A stretch of DNA of 10,968 nt from an uncultured Bacteroidota bacterium (GTDB taxonomy: Bacteria > Bacteroidota > Bacteroidia > B-17B0 > Aurantibacillaceae). This document shows positions 1 through 6,528 of this stretch, piece by piece; position 1 is the stretch's first letter; every line of letters starts with the position of its first letter. The stretch covers positions 1 to 10,968 of the forward strand of contig CALMNJ010000040.1 in assembly GCA_937868675.1 (NCBI GenBank), in the 5' to 3' direction. The notes below the pieces were generated by a model. The model was not told the origin of the DNA. It saw only the letters and a program-made list of their open reading frames with translations, and ran no database searches. A program made the position numbers and the translations under genes.

Positions 1-2
1 AT

Positions 3-776
3 GTTAAAGCCATCGGATTTAGCCGCAATTATGGCAAATCGCCGGCCCTGCACATGGGATTTGAAAAGGCCCAGGGCGATGTGGTAATAACCATGGATGC
101 CGATTTGCAGGATAGCCCCGATGAGATTCCTGAGCTGTATGCCATGATAAGTCAACAGGGCTTTGATCTGGTGAGCGGATGGAAGCAAAAGCGCTACGAC
201 AACGCCTTTACCAAAAATCTTCCCTCAAAACTTTATAATTACGCCAACCGTGTGATCAGCGGCATTAAACTACACGATATGAATTGCGGGTTAAAGGCTT
301 ATCGCCGCAAAGTGGTAAAGAGTATCGAAGTGTATGGCGAAATGCACCGGTTTATTCCGGTAATGGCCAAGGCCGCGGGCTTCGACAAGATTGGCGAAAA
401 AGTGGTGCAGCACCGGGCCCGTAAGTACGGCAGCAGTAAGTTTGGCTGGAACCGGTTTATTAATGGCTTTCTGGATTTGCTAACCATCACGTTTTTATCG
501 CGCTTTGGCAAGAAACCTATGCATTTTTTTGGACTGGTGGGCACCATGCTGTTTTTTTTCGGGTTTGCTTTTGCGTTTTACCTTGGTGCATACAAACTGT
601 ACTGCACCTTTAATCATGTGGCAGCGCGTTTGCTTACCGAACGCCCATCGTTTTACATTTCCCTCACCTGTATGATTATTGGCAGCATGATGTTTCTGGC
701 TGGTTTTATAGGGGAGCTGATTTTACGCAACAGTCCGGTAAGGAATCACTATCTTGTGGATAAACAAATTAATTAA
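3..776 (+). CDS. Family 2 glycosyltransferase, polyprenyl-phosphate type (5' end outside window)
   Basis: This is the C-terminal 257 residues of a GT-A fold glycosyltransferase related to dolichol/undecaprenyl-phosphate sugar synthases (DPM1/GtrB group), which move a sugar from a nucleotide donor to a lipid-phosphate carrier at the inner membrane. The frame is open to the left edge, and the residues before the first ATG (position 54) are clearly family-like (GFSRNYGKSPALHMGF), so that ATG is internal. The metal-binding DxD is seen as DADLQD (fragment residues 32-37). The later RKYGSSKFGW stretch is typical of the acceptor-side region of this group. Two hydrophobic helices follow (about 174-197 and 217-241), then a short basic tail, as in membrane-anchored GtrB-like enzymes. 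The sugar and acceptor cannot be told from sequence. The next gene starts 6 nt downstream, so the two are probably co-transcribed. Confidence 0.88.
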   Translation, partial: VKAIGFSRNYGKSPALHMGFEKAQGDVVITMDADLQDSPDEIPELYAMISQQGFDLVSGWKQKRYDNAFTKNLPSKLYNYANRVISGIKLHDMNCGLKAYRRKVVKSIEVYGEMHRFIPVMAKAAGFDKIGEKVVQHRARKYGSSKFGWNRFINGFLDLLTITFLSRFGKKPMHFFGLVGTMLFFFGFAFAFYLGAYKLYCTFNHVAARLLTERPSFYISLTCMIIGSMMFLAGFIGELILRNSPVRNHYLVDKQIN

Positions 777-782
777 GGCAGC

Positions 783-1379
783 ATGAGTGCCGAACCCCGC
801 AGGCGGCCACGAAGAATTCCATTTACCCCGGAAGAGGTAGCAAATATAATTGCAGTTAAAAAAAGAAAAGAGCTCTTGCAGCTCATTCATTTTAAACGAT
901 CGAAGGGCTTTAAACTTCAGAATGTTTTTAATGTGTGTTGTTTTTTCATTTACTGGGAAGTGCTTATTTGTTTCTTCGGGCCATCGAACTACGACCAGTA
1001 TGCATATACGCGGGTTGAGACCAAGTATGGTAACCATTACTCGCCGGAGGGCAAAGCCATTGTTGAATCGGTTGAGCTTAAAGGAGCCGATGGAAACAAC
1101 TACCGGCTTATGATACAGGATTTTGTGGATTTGCCTGCCGAGAGTGGAAGTTTTGTGGTGGCCCATGATTTTTTACTGCATAAAAAACTCAAAGCCAGTT
1201 ACGCCGGAATTTCGGAATTTTACCGCCTTTACGAAGCCAGCCCGATACTTATTATTGTGTTGCTGGCGCTGGTAACCTCGAGTGTAGCGTATTTTTATAA
1301 CCTTAACGAAAATCCAGGGTCGCTTACCGCCGTCACTTTTCTGAATGCCCTGGCCCTGCTTGCCCTAATATGTATTTAG
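783..1379 (+). CDS. Uncharacterised membrane protein, three predicted helices
   Basis: I do not recognise this 198-aa protein. It has a strongly basic N-terminus (RRRPRR at residues 6-11, then a Lys/Arg-rich amphipathic stretch to about 43). A first hydrophobic segment spans about 48-66. A soluble domain of about 85 residues (67-150) follows, with alternating strand-like sequence. Two further hydrophobic segments (about 152-171 and 180-198) come last, and the final one runs to the last residue. The positive N-terminus suggests it stays in the cytoplasm, with the soluble domain outside the inner membrane. The ATG at 783 follows the glycosyltransferase stop by 6 nt, and a weak AAGG lies just upstream. 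A partner role with the glycosyltransferase is an inference from this spacing only. It is real by length, by its membrane-protein pattern and by tight packing, but its function is unknown. Confidence 0.75.
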   Translation: MSAEPRRRPRRIPFTPEEVANIIAVKKRKELLQLIHFKRSKGFKLQNVFNVCCFFIYWEVLICFFGPSNYDQYAYTRVETKYGNHYSPEGKAIVESVELKGADGNNYRLMIQDFVDLPAESGSFVVAHDFLLHKKLKASYAGISEFYRLYEASPILIIVLLALVTSSVAYFYNLNENPGSLTAVTFLNALALLALICI

Positions 1380-1415
1380 GGGAAGTAAAATACTAAACCG
1401 GACTAATTAACGTTG

Positions 1416-1423
1416 TATATTTG
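1416..1423 (+). promoter_or_regulatory. Candidate Bacteroidota -7 element (TATATTTG)
   Basis: TATATTTG matches the Bacteroidota primary-sigma -7 consensus TAnnTTTG exactly. No clear -33 TTTG is seen at the expected distance. If used, transcription would start about 5 nt downstream, that is, at or within a couple of bases of the GTG at 1430, giving an essentially leaderless mRNA for the lipoprotein gene. Confidence 0.4.
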
Positions 1424-1429
1424 CCTGTT

Positions 1430-2920
1430 GTGAAATTAACACGCTGTATAGTTTTTTGCTCTTTTGCTGCACTGCTGCTTTCGGTATTTGTTTCCTGTAA
1501 AAAGGATAAGTTTATTACAGATACCAGTGCAAAAGTTGCGTTCAGTAATGATAAGATTCTGTTTGATACGGTTTTTACTTCGATTGGGTCGGCTACCAAA
1601 AACTTCAGAATTAAAAACACCCACAATCAAAAAATAAAAATAAGTTCCATAAAGCTTCGCGGCGGTTCGGGTTCATCGTTTATTGTAAATGTGGATGGAC
1701 TCAAGGGCACCTCGTTTGGCGAAATGGAAATTGCTGCGCAGGACAGCATGTATGTATTTGTGCAGGTTAAAATTGACCCAAATAATGCCAATTCGCCGCT
1801 GATTGTGACCGATTACCTTGATTTTAACGTGAATGGTAATTTACAAACAGTAGAGTTGGAAGCATGGGGTCAGGATGCCTATTACCACAAACCCACCAAC
1901 GCCATAAAGTTTAAAGATGGCAGCTATCTTGCCTATTCGCTTATAAGCAGTACAACGGGTGTTGATACGGTTTGGAAAAAGGATAAGCCTCATGTAATTT
2001 ACGGTTACCTGGTTGTGGATTCGGCTCAAAAACTGACGATTGAGGCCGGGGTGCAGGTGTATCTGAATTACAAGGCAGGCCTGTGGGTTTATAAGGACGG
2101 GCAGATTCGTGTGCTTGGCGCTAAAGACAACGAAGTGGTTTTTCAGGGTGCCAGGCGCGAAAAGGATTTTCTGGACGAGCCGGGGCAATGGGACCGTATA
2201 TGGATAAACGAAGGAAGCGAAAACAATAAAATTGATTATGCGATCATTAAAAACGGTTTTATTGGCGTGCAAACCGAAGTTATTGGCGATACCATTGGCA
2301 AACCCGGAAAACTTACCATTACCAACACCAAAATACAGAACATGAGTATGTGGGGGCTGTATTGCCTTGCTTACAAAGTAAGTGGTGGCAATAATGTAAT
2401 CAGCAATTGCCAGGAATATTGTTTAAACATTTTGCTGGGTGGCCAGTATAATTTTAAGCATTGCACCTTTGTGAATATGTGGGCCAAGGATAAATCCAGA
2501 AGCAAAACCTGCATTAATCTGAACAACTACAACGATAATGGTGTATTTCCTGATTCGACGTATTTCGGCAATTGCATTATTGATGGAACGATGGCAAATG
2601 AAATAACACTTGATCTGAAAAGCAGCACCACACCCGACCTTTCGCCCCGTTGCAGGTTTAATAATTGCTGGCTTAAGACCAATGCTGTTGTGACAAACAC
2701 CACCGTTTACAGTTTTGTAAAAACAGGCAATACCTGGCTCAGCTATTCCGATACGGCAAAATATAATTTTGAACCCAAGGCCGGCGAAACCCGCAATCAG
2801 GGGTTTACGGGCACCAATGCGCAGTTTGACATGGGTAAGTTTTTGTACGATATTAATGGTAAACCTCGCCTCACCATTTCAAACGGAGGCATCACCGTGG
2901 GTGCTTACGAAAACAAATAA
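1430..2920 (+). CDS. Lipoprotein with predicted right-handed parallel beta-helix
   Basis: This is a predicted outer-membrane or periplasm-facing lipoprotein of 496 residues. With the GTG at 1430 it begins MKLTR, then a hydrophobic core and the lipobox FVSC, with Cys23 as the lipidated residue, followed by KKDK. A TTG at 1421 would add three residues (MPV) and sits inside the promoter-like element, so GTG is preferred. Residues about 30-150 look like an Ig-like beta-sandwich. From about 185 to 450 there are repeating short strands with Asn/Gly turns and motifs such as LTIEAGV, WDRIWINEG, DYAIIKNG and LTITNTKIQN, typical of right-handed beta-helix lipoproteins. The end, DINGKPR followed by VGAYEN, is a common close of such Bacteroidota proteins. 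Polysaccharide binding or lyase activity is possible, but no catalytic set can be assigned. It is probably monocistronic. Confidence 0.85.
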   Translation: MKLTRCIVFCSFAALLLSVFVSCKKDKFITDTSAKVAFSNDKILFDTVFTSIGSATKNFRIKNTHNQKIKISSIKLRGGSGSSFIVNVDGLKGTSFGEMEIAAQDSMYVFVQVKIDPNNANSPLIVTDYLDFNVNGNLQTVELEAWGQDAYYHKPTNAIKFKDGSYLAYSLISSTTGVDTVWKKDKPHVIYGYLVVDSAQKLTIEAGVQVYLNYKAGLWVYKDGQIRVLGAKDNEVVFQGARREKDFLDEPGQWDRIWINEGSENNKIDYAIIKNGFIGVQTEVIGDTIGKPGKLTITNTKIQNMSMWGLYCLAYKVSGGNNVISNCQEYCLNILLGGQYNFKHCTFVNMWAKDKSRSKTCINLNNYNDNGVFPDSTYFGNCIIDGTMANEITLDLKSSTTPDLSPRCRFNNCWLKTNAVVTNTTVYSFVKTGNTWLSYSDTAKYNFEPKAGETRNQGFTGTNAQFDMGKFLYDINGKPRLTISNGGITVGAYENK

Positions 2921-3053
2921 AGGGAAACACGCAAACTGAATTAACCTATTGGGTAAGCTAAACTCATAATTCTTTTCTTTTTTATTAAACGAATACATGT
3001 GTACCCGCTGAGGTTTTTGAGCGGCGGCATGATTTGATTTTGTTTTGTTGGGA

Positions 3054-3080
3054 AATGAATTTTTTGTTTGAAAAATCATT
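3054..3080 (+). terminator. Weak AT-rich hairpin, possible transcription end
   Basis: AATGA plus a T-run (3054-3065) pairs with AAAAATCATT (3071-3080) with one bulged A, leaving a short TGTTT-type loop. The stem is almost all A-T and is followed by only a few T residues. It lies about 130 nt after the lipoprotein stop. It may serve as a terminator on either strand, but stability would be low. Confidence 0.2.
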
Positions 3081-3124
3081 TTGTAAATGCCTGCGGGCAA
3101 ACAGGGCAGACTAAACCGGACTTA

Positions 3125-3284
3125 TGCGTGAGGGATGGATCGGCCTGTTTGAGCTCCTTTTTTACAAGGCGGTAGCCGCAGTAAAAAGAGCGAGTAGCGA
3201 CAGCCCGACCCTTATGAGGCAAGAGCAAACACTCTTTGTGGCCGGCTTTGCCTCATAAGGGGCACGCCCAAAAAACATCACGCA
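3125..3284. ncRNA. Multi-stem palindromic element: candidate structured RNA or dispersed repeat
   Basis: The 160-nt element is closed by a 7-bp stem, TGCGTGA (3125-3131) with TCACGCA (3278-3284). Inside is a hairpin made of CTTTTTTAC (3157-3165) with GTAAAAAG (3181-3188), one base bulged, capped by GCGG (3169-3172) with CCGC (3176-3179). A perfect 14-bp stem follows, CCCTTATGAGGCAA (3209-3222) with TTGCCTCATAAGGG (3248-3261), whose apex can form AGAG/CTCT. The unpaired joins carry G/C-rich blocks: GAGGGATGG (3130-3138), GCGAGTAGCGACAGCCCGAC (3190-3209) and GGGGCACGCCC (3259-3269). These resemble conserved blocks of intergenic palindromic elements I associate with Bacteroidota genomes, but I cannot name the family with certainty. 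The strand is unknown. It is more GC-rich than its surroundings. Confidence 0.6.
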
Positions 3285-3306
3285 ATAAGTAAACAAAGCG
3301 GAAAGG

Positions 3307-3347
3307 GTTACAGCCTGTGTAAAAAATTATTTTATGTAACCTGTAAC
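3307..3347. repeat. Inverted repeat upstream of the GldM-family gene
   Basis: GTTACAG (3307-3313) and CTGTAAC (3341-3347) are perfect 7-nt inverted arms separated by 27 nt of AT-rich sequence. The right arm is also part of a direct doublet, TGTAAC (3335-3340) and TGTAAC (3342-3347). The element ends 13 nt before the promoter-like box at 3361. It could be an operator or a leader hairpin, but the arms are short and chance is not excluded. Confidence 0.3.
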
Positions 3348-3360
3348 GGGCGAAGGCTTA

Positions 3361-3368
3361 TATGTTTT
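3361..3368 (+). promoter_or_regulatory. Weak -7-like element ahead of the GldM-family gene
   Basis: TATGTTTT matches TAnnTTTG at 7 of the 8 positions counted, with the final G replaced by T. A start about 5 nt downstream would give a leader of roughly 18 nt before the ATG at 3391. No -33 TTTG is apparent at the usual distance. Confidence 0.3.
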
Positions 3369-3390
3369 AACAAACTTTAAACACAACGCT

Positions 3391-5061
3391 ATGAGTCACG
3401 CAAAAGAAACGCCCCGCCAAAAAATGATTGGCCTGATGTATTTGATACTTACCTGCCTGCTGGCGCTGAATGTAAGCAAAGAAGTATTGCAGGGTTTTGT
3501 AACTATTAATGAGAGTATTGAAACAACCAACAAAAATTTTACGGGCAATACCAAGGCCATCATGTCGGCCATTGAAGAAGCCATAGGACAGGGCAGGAAT
3601 GAGTACGTGCCCTATTACGCCAAGGCTAAGGAGGTAACCCAAATGACACAGCGAGTGTACAACTATGTTGACAGCATGAAGAAAGCGGTGATAAAATACA
3701 CGGAAGATAAAAAAGGAGCCGACACGCTTAAACTGAGCCAGGTAGAAAGCCTGGACAATTACGACAAGCCAACCTTTTTTGTGCTGGGCAGCGATGAAAC
3801 CAAACCCAGTACCGGGAAATATTCGGCAAGCGATTTGAGAAAGGGTATTAAAACGCTCACCGATTCACTGAATGCCATGCTCGATGTTATGAAAGGAAGA
3901 AAAGGGCTCAGGCTACCGGAAAAGGATTATGCAATATTGAAAGACAAAATAAAAATTTTTACCCCGCACGATAATTTTAAGGATGATGAAGGGAAGCCGA
4001 TTACCTGGGAGATAAAAAATTTTTATCATCTGCCACTTGCCGCAGTCGTAACCAACCTGTCTAAAATACAGGGCGACCTGCGCAACATTGAGGGCGAAAT
4101 GGTGAATGTGTTTGCATCGGCACCTGGCAAGCTTGCCGTGCCTTTTGATAAGTTTGAGGCGCACATAGTACCCGGAACGCATTATGTTTCGGCCGGAGAG
4201 CCGTATACCGCAGATGTGTTTTTGAGTGCCACATCGAGCCACTTTAAAAAAGACAACATGGAGTTTATACTTGGGGATGTGGATACAGCAACCGGTGTAT
4301 TGGCTAAAGACGCTATTGTATTGCCTTTTGAAGCGGGTAATGGAAAAGTAAATATTCCAACATCGGGTATCGGAAATAAAACCGTGAGCGGTTGGATTAA
4401 GTTCAGGGATCAAAACGGGAACTATAAGTATTTCAGGTATAGCGATGAGTACACGGTGGCCAACGCCGCTGTTTCAGTAAGTCCCGACAAAATGAATGTG
4501 TTTTATGCAGGGGTTGATAATCCTGTAAGCGTTTCTGCTGCCGGCGTTGCCTCCCATAACTTGGAAGTGAAAATAGAGGGGTGCGATGGTAAACTCGAAA
4601 ACAAGGGCAATGGTAAATTTATTGCCAAAGTAAGTGGCACAGGAAACAGCACGGTGACCGTTTATAAAAGAACCGAAAAGGGGCTGGAACGTCAGGGAAC
4701 GCCGCAGGTATTCAGGGTAAAGCGTATTCCGGATCCGGTGCTGAAAGTGGGTAACAGGTTGGTACCAAACAACATTGATATGAGTGTTGAGGATGCCCGC
4801 AATATTTTTTATGTAAATGCCGACAATTCAAACTTTCAGTTTGAAACGCAATTTAAAGTGCTTTCGTTTTTACTAACGGTTCCCAGGCAACGCGGAAGCG
4901 GGTATGAGGAAATAAATGTGACCGGTAATCAGTTGCCTCCTGCGGCAAGGGCTATTATGGGTTCCATTAAAAAGGGATCAAAAATTTATGTTGAGGACGT
5001 GGTTGTGCAGGGGCCTGATGGAATAAGAAAGCTGCCGATGGTTAAACTGACAGTTAAGTAA
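3391..5061 (+). CDS. gldM: GldM/PorM-family motor protein, stand-alone copy
   Basis: GldM/PorM forms, with GldL/PorL, the proton-driven inner-membrane motor of the type IX secretion and gliding machinery. Its periplasmic part reaches towards the GldK-GldN ring. This 556-aa protein opens with the family's hallmark: a PRQKM block with Arg at residue 9, then one transmembrane helix (about 13-33) running into NVSKEVLQGF with Glu31. A mostly helical region (35-240) contains the family-like stretch from TWEIKNFY (205-212) to SKIQGDLRN (224-232). Beta-rich domains follow to the C-terminus, consistent with the extended periplasmic domains of GldM. It is slightly longer than usual (about 510-520). Normally gldM lies in a gldK-L-M-N operon, but here both neighbours are unrelated, so this is probably an additional paralogue or a relocated copy. 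The ATG at 3391 lacks a Shine-Dalgarno sequence, as is common in this phylum. Confidence 0.87.
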   Translation: MSHAKETPRQKMIGLMYLILTCLLALNVSKEVLQGFVTINESIETTNKNFTGNTKAIMSAIEEAIGQGRNEYVPYYAKAKEVTQMTQRVYNYVDSMKKAVIKYTEDKKGADTLKLSQVESLDNYDKPTFFVLGSDETKPSTGKYSASDLRKGIKTLTDSLNAMLDVMKGRKGLRLPEKDYAILKDKIKIFTPHDNFKDDEGKPITWEIKNFYHLPLAAVVTNLSKIQGDLRNIEGEMVNVFASAPGKLAVPFDKFEAHIVPGTHYVSAGEPYTADVFLSATSSHFKKDNMEFILGDVDTATGVLAKDAIVLPFEAGNGKVNIPTSGIGNKTVSGWIKFRDQNGNYKYFRYSDEYTVANAAVSVSPDKMNVFYAGVDNPVSVSAAGVASHNLEVKIEGCDGKLENKGNGKFIAKVSGTGNSTVTVYKRTEKGLERQGTPQVFRVKRIPDPVLKVGNRLVPNNIDMSVEDARNIFYVNADNSNFQFETQFKVLSFLLTVPRQRGSGYEEINVTGNQLPPAARAIMGSIKKGSKIYVEDVVVQGPDGIRKLPMVKLTVK

Positions 5062-5108
5062 AGTACGCTAAATATGGCGTTACATGATGTGGTGATAAAA
5101 CTAAAGTC

Positions 5109-5116
5109 TAATTTTG
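5109..5116 (+). promoter_or_regulatory. Candidate -7 element (TAATTTTG) for the Crp-like gene
   Basis: TAATTTTG matches TAnnTTTG exactly and lies 25 nt before the ATG at 5142, so a start near 5121 would give a leader of about 20 nt. A -33 TTTG is not clear (GTGGTG lies in that area). It indicates the regulator is transcribed separately from the GldM-family gene, which ends 80 nt upstream. Confidence 0.42.
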
Positions 5117-5141
5117 GGCATCGTTTTAAATCATCCAGATT

Positions 5142-5720
5142 ATGGAAATGCTCGAGCTTTTTTTTGGTACGCTTCAACCTGATACTGAACACGCAAAATT
5201 GAAAATGATGGCTGGTTTGTTCGGCAGGAAAGAACTAAGCCGTGGTGAAATACTTCTTCAACAGAACAAGGTTTGCAATGAGTATTGTTTTGTTGAGGAG
5301 GGTGTTTTGCGGTCGTTTACAACCAACTACGATGGTGAAGAGATCACCACCGGTATCTTTTCTGGAGGTAACGTTGTATGCGATCTTTCCTCTTTTTTTG
5401 CGCGGAAGCCAGCTGGTGAAAATTATATGGCCGTGAGTGATTGTGTATTGAGGTATATTAATTTTGAACAATTACAAAAAGCCTTTCACTCAATGCCCGA
5501 ATTCAGGGAGCTTGGGCGGGCTATCTTGGTTAATGAGTATGCACAACTCAAACAACGGATGCTTTCGGGACTGCACCTTAAAGCAGAAGAGCGTTATATT
5601 CAGTTACTGAAGAATAATCCGGATGTTTTTAAACACGTGCCATTAAAACAAGTGGCTTCTTACCTTGGCATTACCGATTCCTCATTGAGCAGAATACGCA
5701 GGGAATTTGTTCAAAAGTAA
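5142..5720 (+). CDS. Crp/Fnr-family transcriptional regulator
   Basis: This 192-aa cytoplasmic DNA-binding regulator is of the usual size for the small Bacteroidota Crp-like proteins. Residues about 15-120 form the cyclic-nucleotide-binding beta-roll, visible in the turns RGEILLQQNKVCNEYCFVEEGVLR and the GxFSGGN segment. A long dimerisation helix follows (about 115-150). A C-terminal winged helix then runs from VPLKQVASYLGI to the recognition-helix sequence DSSLSRIRREF (about 166-189), which is characteristic of the family. The Arg-Ser/Thr pair that contacts cAMP phosphate in E. coli CRP is not visible: the matching region reads AGENYMAVSD. There is no Fnr-type N-terminal cysteine cluster. 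The signal is therefore unknown and may not be cAMP. The downstream membrane-protein gene is the obvious candidate target. A second in-frame ATG lies at 5148. Confidence 0.9.
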   Translation: MEMLELFFGTLQPDTEHAKLKMMAGLFGRKELSRGEILLQQNKVCNEYCFVEEGVLRSFTTNYDGEEITTGIFSGGNVVCDLSSFFARKPAGENYMAVSDCVLRYINFEQLQKAFHSMPEFRELGRAILVNEYAQLKQRMLSGLHLKAEERYIQLLKNNPDVFKHVPLKQVASYLGITDSSLSRIRREFVQK

Positions 5721-5731
5721 ATTTCTTGTCA

Positions 5732-5761
5732 TTTGGCAAGGGATTGTTGCTGGTAACTTTG
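5732..5761 (+). promoter_or_regulatory. Two-part Bacteroidota promoter, TTTG-N18-TAACTTTG
   Basis: TTTG (5732-5735) and TAACTTTG (5754-5761) match the -33 and -7 consensus elements, separated by 18 nt, close to the usual spacing. It is the most complete promoter match in the window. A start near 5766 gives a leader of about 12 nt before the ATG at 5779 and places the TTG at 5707 upstream of the transcript. AACTTTG is repeated (5755-5761, 5764-5770), as is TTTGGCAA (5732-5739, 5758-5765), so a regulator might bind here. Confidence 0.5.
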
Positions 5762-5778
5762 GCAACTTTGCTGCTAAT

Positions 5779-6477
5779 ATGACAATCATGGTACCATTTT
5801 ACATTGTGGGTATTTTTGTTTTCTGTGTAGTTTACACTTTTTACTGTTTATACAGGGCCGGATTCTGGTCTAAAAAATTTCTTGCGATACTTTGTGCATG
5901 GCTTTCAGTGCATCTTTTGTTAAGTTATAAAGGGTTTTACCTGGATACTTACAGTATCCCTCCCCGGTTTTTGCTGTTGATTGTGCCGCCCTTAATCAGC
6001 ATCATTTTGTTATTTGCAATAAAAACGTTTCGAAAAAAAATTGTGCTGCTGGATATAAAATGGCTGGTGGCACTGAGTATTGTGAGAATTCCCGTGGAGA
6101 TGGTTTTGTATTTTCTGATGAAAGAAAACCTGGTACCTCAGGTTATTACCTTTGAAGGGCGGAACTGGGATTTACTTTCGGGAATAACTGCCATACCGCT
6201 AACCTATTGTTTTTTCAAAAAAGGAACACGGTCAAAAAAATGGATACTGGTCTGGAACATCGTTGCGGTGGCATTGCTTTTCAATGTTGTTATTCATGCT
6301 GTATTAAGCGCACCAACTCCTTTCCAGCAGATTTCATTTAGCAGGCCAAACATTGGCGTTTTTTATTTTCCTTTTGTACTGCTACCGGGGTTCATAGTTC
6401 CTTCGGTGTTGTTTTCGCACGTTTGGATCTACTTCAAATATCAAGTCAGAGCTAAGTCAGAAGACGACTATGGTTAG
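5779..6477 (+). CDS. Uncharacterised seven-helix membrane protein
   Basis: This 232-aa protein is almost wholly hydrophobic, with about seven predicted transmembrane helices (5-25, 32-50, 64-82, 94-114, 128-146, 154-177, 193-220) and a short charged tail. It resembles a Bacteroidota-specific family of unknown function. The features I recognise are the GRNWDLLSGITA segment (127-138), the WNIVAVALLFNVV helix leading to SAPTPFQ (177-183), and FSRPNIGVFYFPFVLLPGFIVP (187-208). I know of no assigned activity. An upstream TTG (5707) would extend the frame by 24 residues, overlapping the regulator. The ATG at 5779 is preferred because a good promoter lies just before it and the added residues are not helix-like. 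It follows the Crp-like regulator by 58 nt on the same strand, so the pair may form a regulator/target module. Confidence 0.8.
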   Translation: MTIMVPFYIVGIFVFCVVYTFYCLYRAGFWSKKFLAILCAWLSVHLLLSYKGFYLDTYSIPPRFLLLIVPPLISIILLFAIKTFRKKIVLLDIKWLVALSIVRIPVEMVLYFLMKENLVPQVITFEGRNWDLLSGITAIPLTYCFFKKGTRSKKWILVWNIVAVALLFNVVIHAVLSAPTPFQQISFSRPNIGVFYFPFVLLPGFIVPSVLFSHVWIYFKYQVRAKSEDDYG

Positions 6478-6505
6478 CTAGCCGGAGTGGGAAAAAGTCA
6501 CAGAA

Positions 6506-6517
6506 CTGTTGCAACAG
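6506..6517. terminator. Perfect 12-nt palindrome between convergent genes
   Basis: CTGTTGCAACAG is self-complementary and lies in the 51-nt gap between the convergent membrane-protein and response-regulator genes. As RNA it forms only a 4-bp stem with a TGCA loop, and the flanks do not extend pairing. There is no strong T-tract on the plus strand (AATAATTCCGTTT follows). A bidirectional terminator role is suggested by location alone. Confidence 0.25.
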
Positions 6518-6528
6518 AATAATTCCGT

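Larger units (their letters stand above)
2921..3390. other. 470-nt intergenic region
   Basis: No convincing protein gene lies here. A 73-aa reverse-strand open frame (2879-3100) has no recognisable features. The region contains T-rich sequence with a weak hairpin (3054-3080), a large multi-stem element (3125-3284), a smaller inverted repeat (3307-3347) and a weak promoter-like box (3361-3368) ahead of the GldM-family gene. A short hairpin with a T-rich loop (CCGCT 3005-3009 paired with AGCGG 3020-3024) followed by T-rich sequence might end transcription of the lipoprotein gene, but it is not a textbook terminator. Confidence 0.7.

Noticed and set aside
2879..3100. 73-codon reverse-strand open frame over the end of the lipoprotein gene and the intergenic region
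   Set aside because: Low-complexity, basic, without family features, and partly antisense to a real gene.
1392..3122. 13-nt word ACTAAACCGGACT at 1392-1404 and again at 3110-3122, both intergenic
   Set aside because: About one repeated 13-mer is expected by chance in a window of this size. No surrounding similarity extends the match.
5068..5087. Small hairpin (ACGC/GCGT) just after the GldM-family stop
   Set aside because: Only a 4-bp stem without bulges and no T-tract, so it cannot be called a terminator.
5707..5778. TTG-start extension of the seven-helix protein overlapping the Crp-like gene
   Set aside because: A well-formed promoter lies inside the extension, and the ATG at 5779 opens directly into the first transmembrane helix.
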